Source: Spirochaetota bacterium (GTDB lineage Bacteria > Spirochaetota > UBA4802 > UB4802). Taken from it: DNA of 6,707 nt. The translations under genes were made by a program, and so were the position numbers. Positions 5,684 through 6,707 of this stretch are shown piece after piece; position 1 is the first letter of the stretch, and each line of letters opens with the position of its first letter. The DNA is taken from contig JAKPOE010000227.1 of the NCBI GenBank assembly GCA_029548025.1, forward strand, positions 1 to 6,707, given 5' to 3'. Under the pieces are notes generated by a model that was not told the DNA's origin, searched no databases, and was given only the letters and a program-made list of their open reading frames with translations.

Positions 5684-6547
5684 TTGACAGATTCGTATCC
5701 CAGGATATCTATTATTGTCGCTGTATTGAACGGTGGTAAAACCTTGCAACGTTGTATTGATAGTGTTGTGAATCAGACTTATCCGTATAAAGAATTGATC
5801 ATTATGGATGGAGGATCCGTAGATAACTCAATAGATATACTCAAGGCTAATGAAGGGAATATTACCTATTGGGAATCAAAGCCAGACCAAGGTATTTATC
5901 ATGCATGGAACAAGGCGCTTGATCATGCCCATGGCGATTGGATTTATTTTTTAGGAGCGGATGACTATCTTTGGTCTACAGACACATTATCGCAGATGGT
6001 GCCTCACTTAAATGCTGCCTTTCTCTCAGTGCGCATAGTATATGGTTCAGTAGCTATAGTTTCAACCGATGGTAATATTTTAAAAGTTCATGGCCAACCA
6101 TGGCCTCAAATAAAAAAGAAGTTCCTCAATATAATGAATTGTATTCATCACCAGGGTGTATTCCATCATCGCACTTTGTTTCAATTCCATGGACGGTTCG
6201 ATATATCATTTAGAATTTTAGGTGATTATGAATTTTTATTGCGAGAGTTAAAACAAAACGATGCACACTTTGTGGATGATATTATAGTAGCAGGATTCCA
6301 GAATACGGGCTTAAGCAGTAACCCAACTAACGAATTATTAGCTTTGAGAGAAACCATAATTGCCAGAAAGAAACACTTTGGAATAAAGGGATTTTCTTTG
6401 TACTTCTCATCGATTTATGCAAAATCATTTATAAAAAAAACCTTAAGCCAGACTGTTGGAATTAAGGCTACCAATTACATAGTTGATTTTTACCGAGTGA
6501 TTACCGGCAGGCCTCCAATTTGGACCCGTCAAAATAACCAAAAATAA
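5684..6547 (+). CDS. GT2-family glycosyltransferase (WcaE-like)
   Basis: This encodes a probable cytoplasmic-face GT-A fold enzyme that transfers a sugar from a nucleotide donor to a growing surface polysaccharide. Its 287 residues are a complete length for the family. The N-terminal Rossmann part reads ISIIVAVLNGGKTLQRCIDSV (8-28), then ELIIMDGGSVDNS (37-49). SKPDQGIYHAWNKALDHAHGDW (65-86) leads to the DxD-type metal site GADD (91-94). HHQGVFHH (155-162) and ILGDYEFLLREL (178-189) match the acceptor/catalytic part of this subfamily. No membrane helix is evident. The start is a TTG with AAGGAGG 10 nt upstream. In the GIYHAWNK segment a His (73) stands where relatives usually have Asp, which could weaken activity. 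The specific sugar cannot be told. It lies between a decayed glycosyltransferase and an IS copy. Confidence 0.88.
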   Translation: MTDSYPRISIIVAVLNGGKTLQRCIDSVVNQTYPYKELIIMDGGSVDNSIDILKANEGNITYWESKPDQGIYHAWNKALDHAHGDWIYFLGADDYLWSTDTLSQMVPHLNAAFLSVRIVYGSVAIVSTDGNILKVHGQPWPQIKKKFLNIMNCIHHQGVFHHRTLFQFHGRFDISFRILGDYEFLLRELKQNDAHFVDDIIVAGFQNTGLSSNPTNELLALRETIIARKKHFGIKGFSLYFSSIYAKSFIKKTLSQTVGIKATNYIVDFYRVITGRPPIWTRQNNQK

Positions 6548-6565
6548 GAGTCTATTATGATTCTT
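6546..6565. repeat. hairpin at the GT2 gene end
   Basis: AAGAGTC (6546-6552) pairs with GATTCTT (6559-6565) with one G-U pair around a TATTAT loop. It overlaps the GT2 stop codon and ends next to the IS boundary at 6567. With no T-run it is at best a weak terminator. Confidence 0.35.
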
Positions 6566-6615
6566 CCATAAAGTTTCAATGGTAAATGAGAATTTTTGTG
6601 GAAAAAAAATAGAGA

Positions 6616-6656
6616 GTGATTTCCTTAAGAATATAAGCAAACGAGGAGGAAATCAC
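6616..6656 (+). promoter_or_regulatory. stem-loop covering the transposase ribosome site, IS copy 2
   Basis: GTGATTTCC (6616-6624) pairs perfectly with GGAAATCAC (6648-6656) across a 23-nt loop, taking up part of the GGAGGA ribosome site just before the ATG at 6658. The same fold in copy 1 has a G-U in place of an A-U pair. Confidence 0.5.
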
Positions 6657-6657
6657 A

Positions 6658-6707
6658 ATGAAGGTTAAACAAACGTACAGTCCTGAAGAGAAAGTACGGA
6701 TGGTATT
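6658..6707 (+). CDS. IS3-type transposase OrfA, 5' end only
   Basis: The first 16 codons (MKVKQTYSPEEKVRMV) plus two bases are present before the window ends. They are identical in sequence to the OrfA start in copy 1 and have GAGGAGG about 8 nt upstream. They correspond to the beginning of the helix-turn-helix domain. The state of the rest of the gene is unknown. Confidence 0.8.
   Translation, partial: MKVKQTYSPEEKVRMV

Larger units (their letters stand above)
6567..6707 (+). mobile_element. left end of the same insertion sequence, copy 2 (runs off the window)
   Basis: This is a direct repeat of 4601-4738. The leader is identical up to AAGCAAA, then three bases longer, with a GGAAATCAC arm in place of GGGAATCAC, and it is identical again over the first 50 bases of the transposase gene. 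The element begins 19 bp after the GT2 stop codon. Whether it is complete cannot be seen. With copy 1 it brackets the glycosyltransferase remnants in direct orientation. Confidence 0.8.

Noticed and set aside
6443..6640. 65-codon minus-strand frame at the GT2/IS junction
   Set aside because: It spans two unrelated sequences joined at 6567 and is antisense to the GT2 C-terminus.
1..6707. CRISPR arrays, tRNA/rRNA genes or toxin-antitoxin pairs
   Set aside because: No regularly spaced repeats, tRNA-like cloverleaf or paired small genes were seen on either strand.

Overview
The window looks like a bacterial chromosome of fairly low GC content where a conserved housekeeping block meets an insertion-sequence-scarred polysaccharide locus. 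The housekeeping proteins (an M18 aminopeptidase of the ApeA type, a single-stranded DNA-binding protein, and a full-length bacterial-type prolyl-tRNA synthetase with an inserted editing domain) fit a Gram-negative-type anaerobe. Spirochaetota would be my first guess, but that rests on general resemblance only, and nothing in the window is diagnostic.

Left part (1-4049). An M18 aminopeptidase (minus strand, 22-1440) and ssb (plus strand, start placed at the ATG at 1735) are transcribed divergently from a 294-bp region. That region holds a plausible promoter for each gene, a run of phased A/T tracts, and one of three copies of a GGGGTCAGAGC word. The ssb gene ends at a strong intrinsic terminator (2128-2152). 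Its hairpin is also the last coding stretch of a convergent small Cys-rich membrane-protein gene (2122-2280, minus), which lies just downstream of proS (2319-4049, minus).

Middle (4050-4600). This stretch has no convincing gene. It contains one doubtful 70-codon reading frame, a nested inverted-repeat structure ending directly before a strong Shine-Dalgarno sequence that leads to almost no ORF, and two further hairpins that both begin with CTGTT. It looks like a decayed or regulatory region at the edge of the variable locus.

Right part (4601-6707). Two copies of the left end of one insertion sequence lie in direct orientation, 1,966 bp apart. The first copy (4601 to about 4955) breaks off inside its first transposase frame and runs directly into the C-terminal half of a GT4-type glycosyltransferase, which has itself decayed (a probable one-base deletion near 5051-5056 and a nonsense codon at 5120-5122). 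An apparently intact GT2-type glycosyltransferase (5684-6547, TTG start) follows, and then the second IS copy (from 6567), which runs off the window. In both IS copies a hairpin overlaps the transposase ribosome binding site, and the pairing is preserved despite sequence changes.

The two glycosyltransferases suggest surface-polysaccharide or O-antigen synthesis, a typical place for IS-driven gene loss. I found no convincing new defence or mobile system. The best leads are the IS/glycosyltransferase junction, the SD-covering IS hairpin, the nested fold at 4341-4431 and the active-site-region substitution in the GT2 enzyme.
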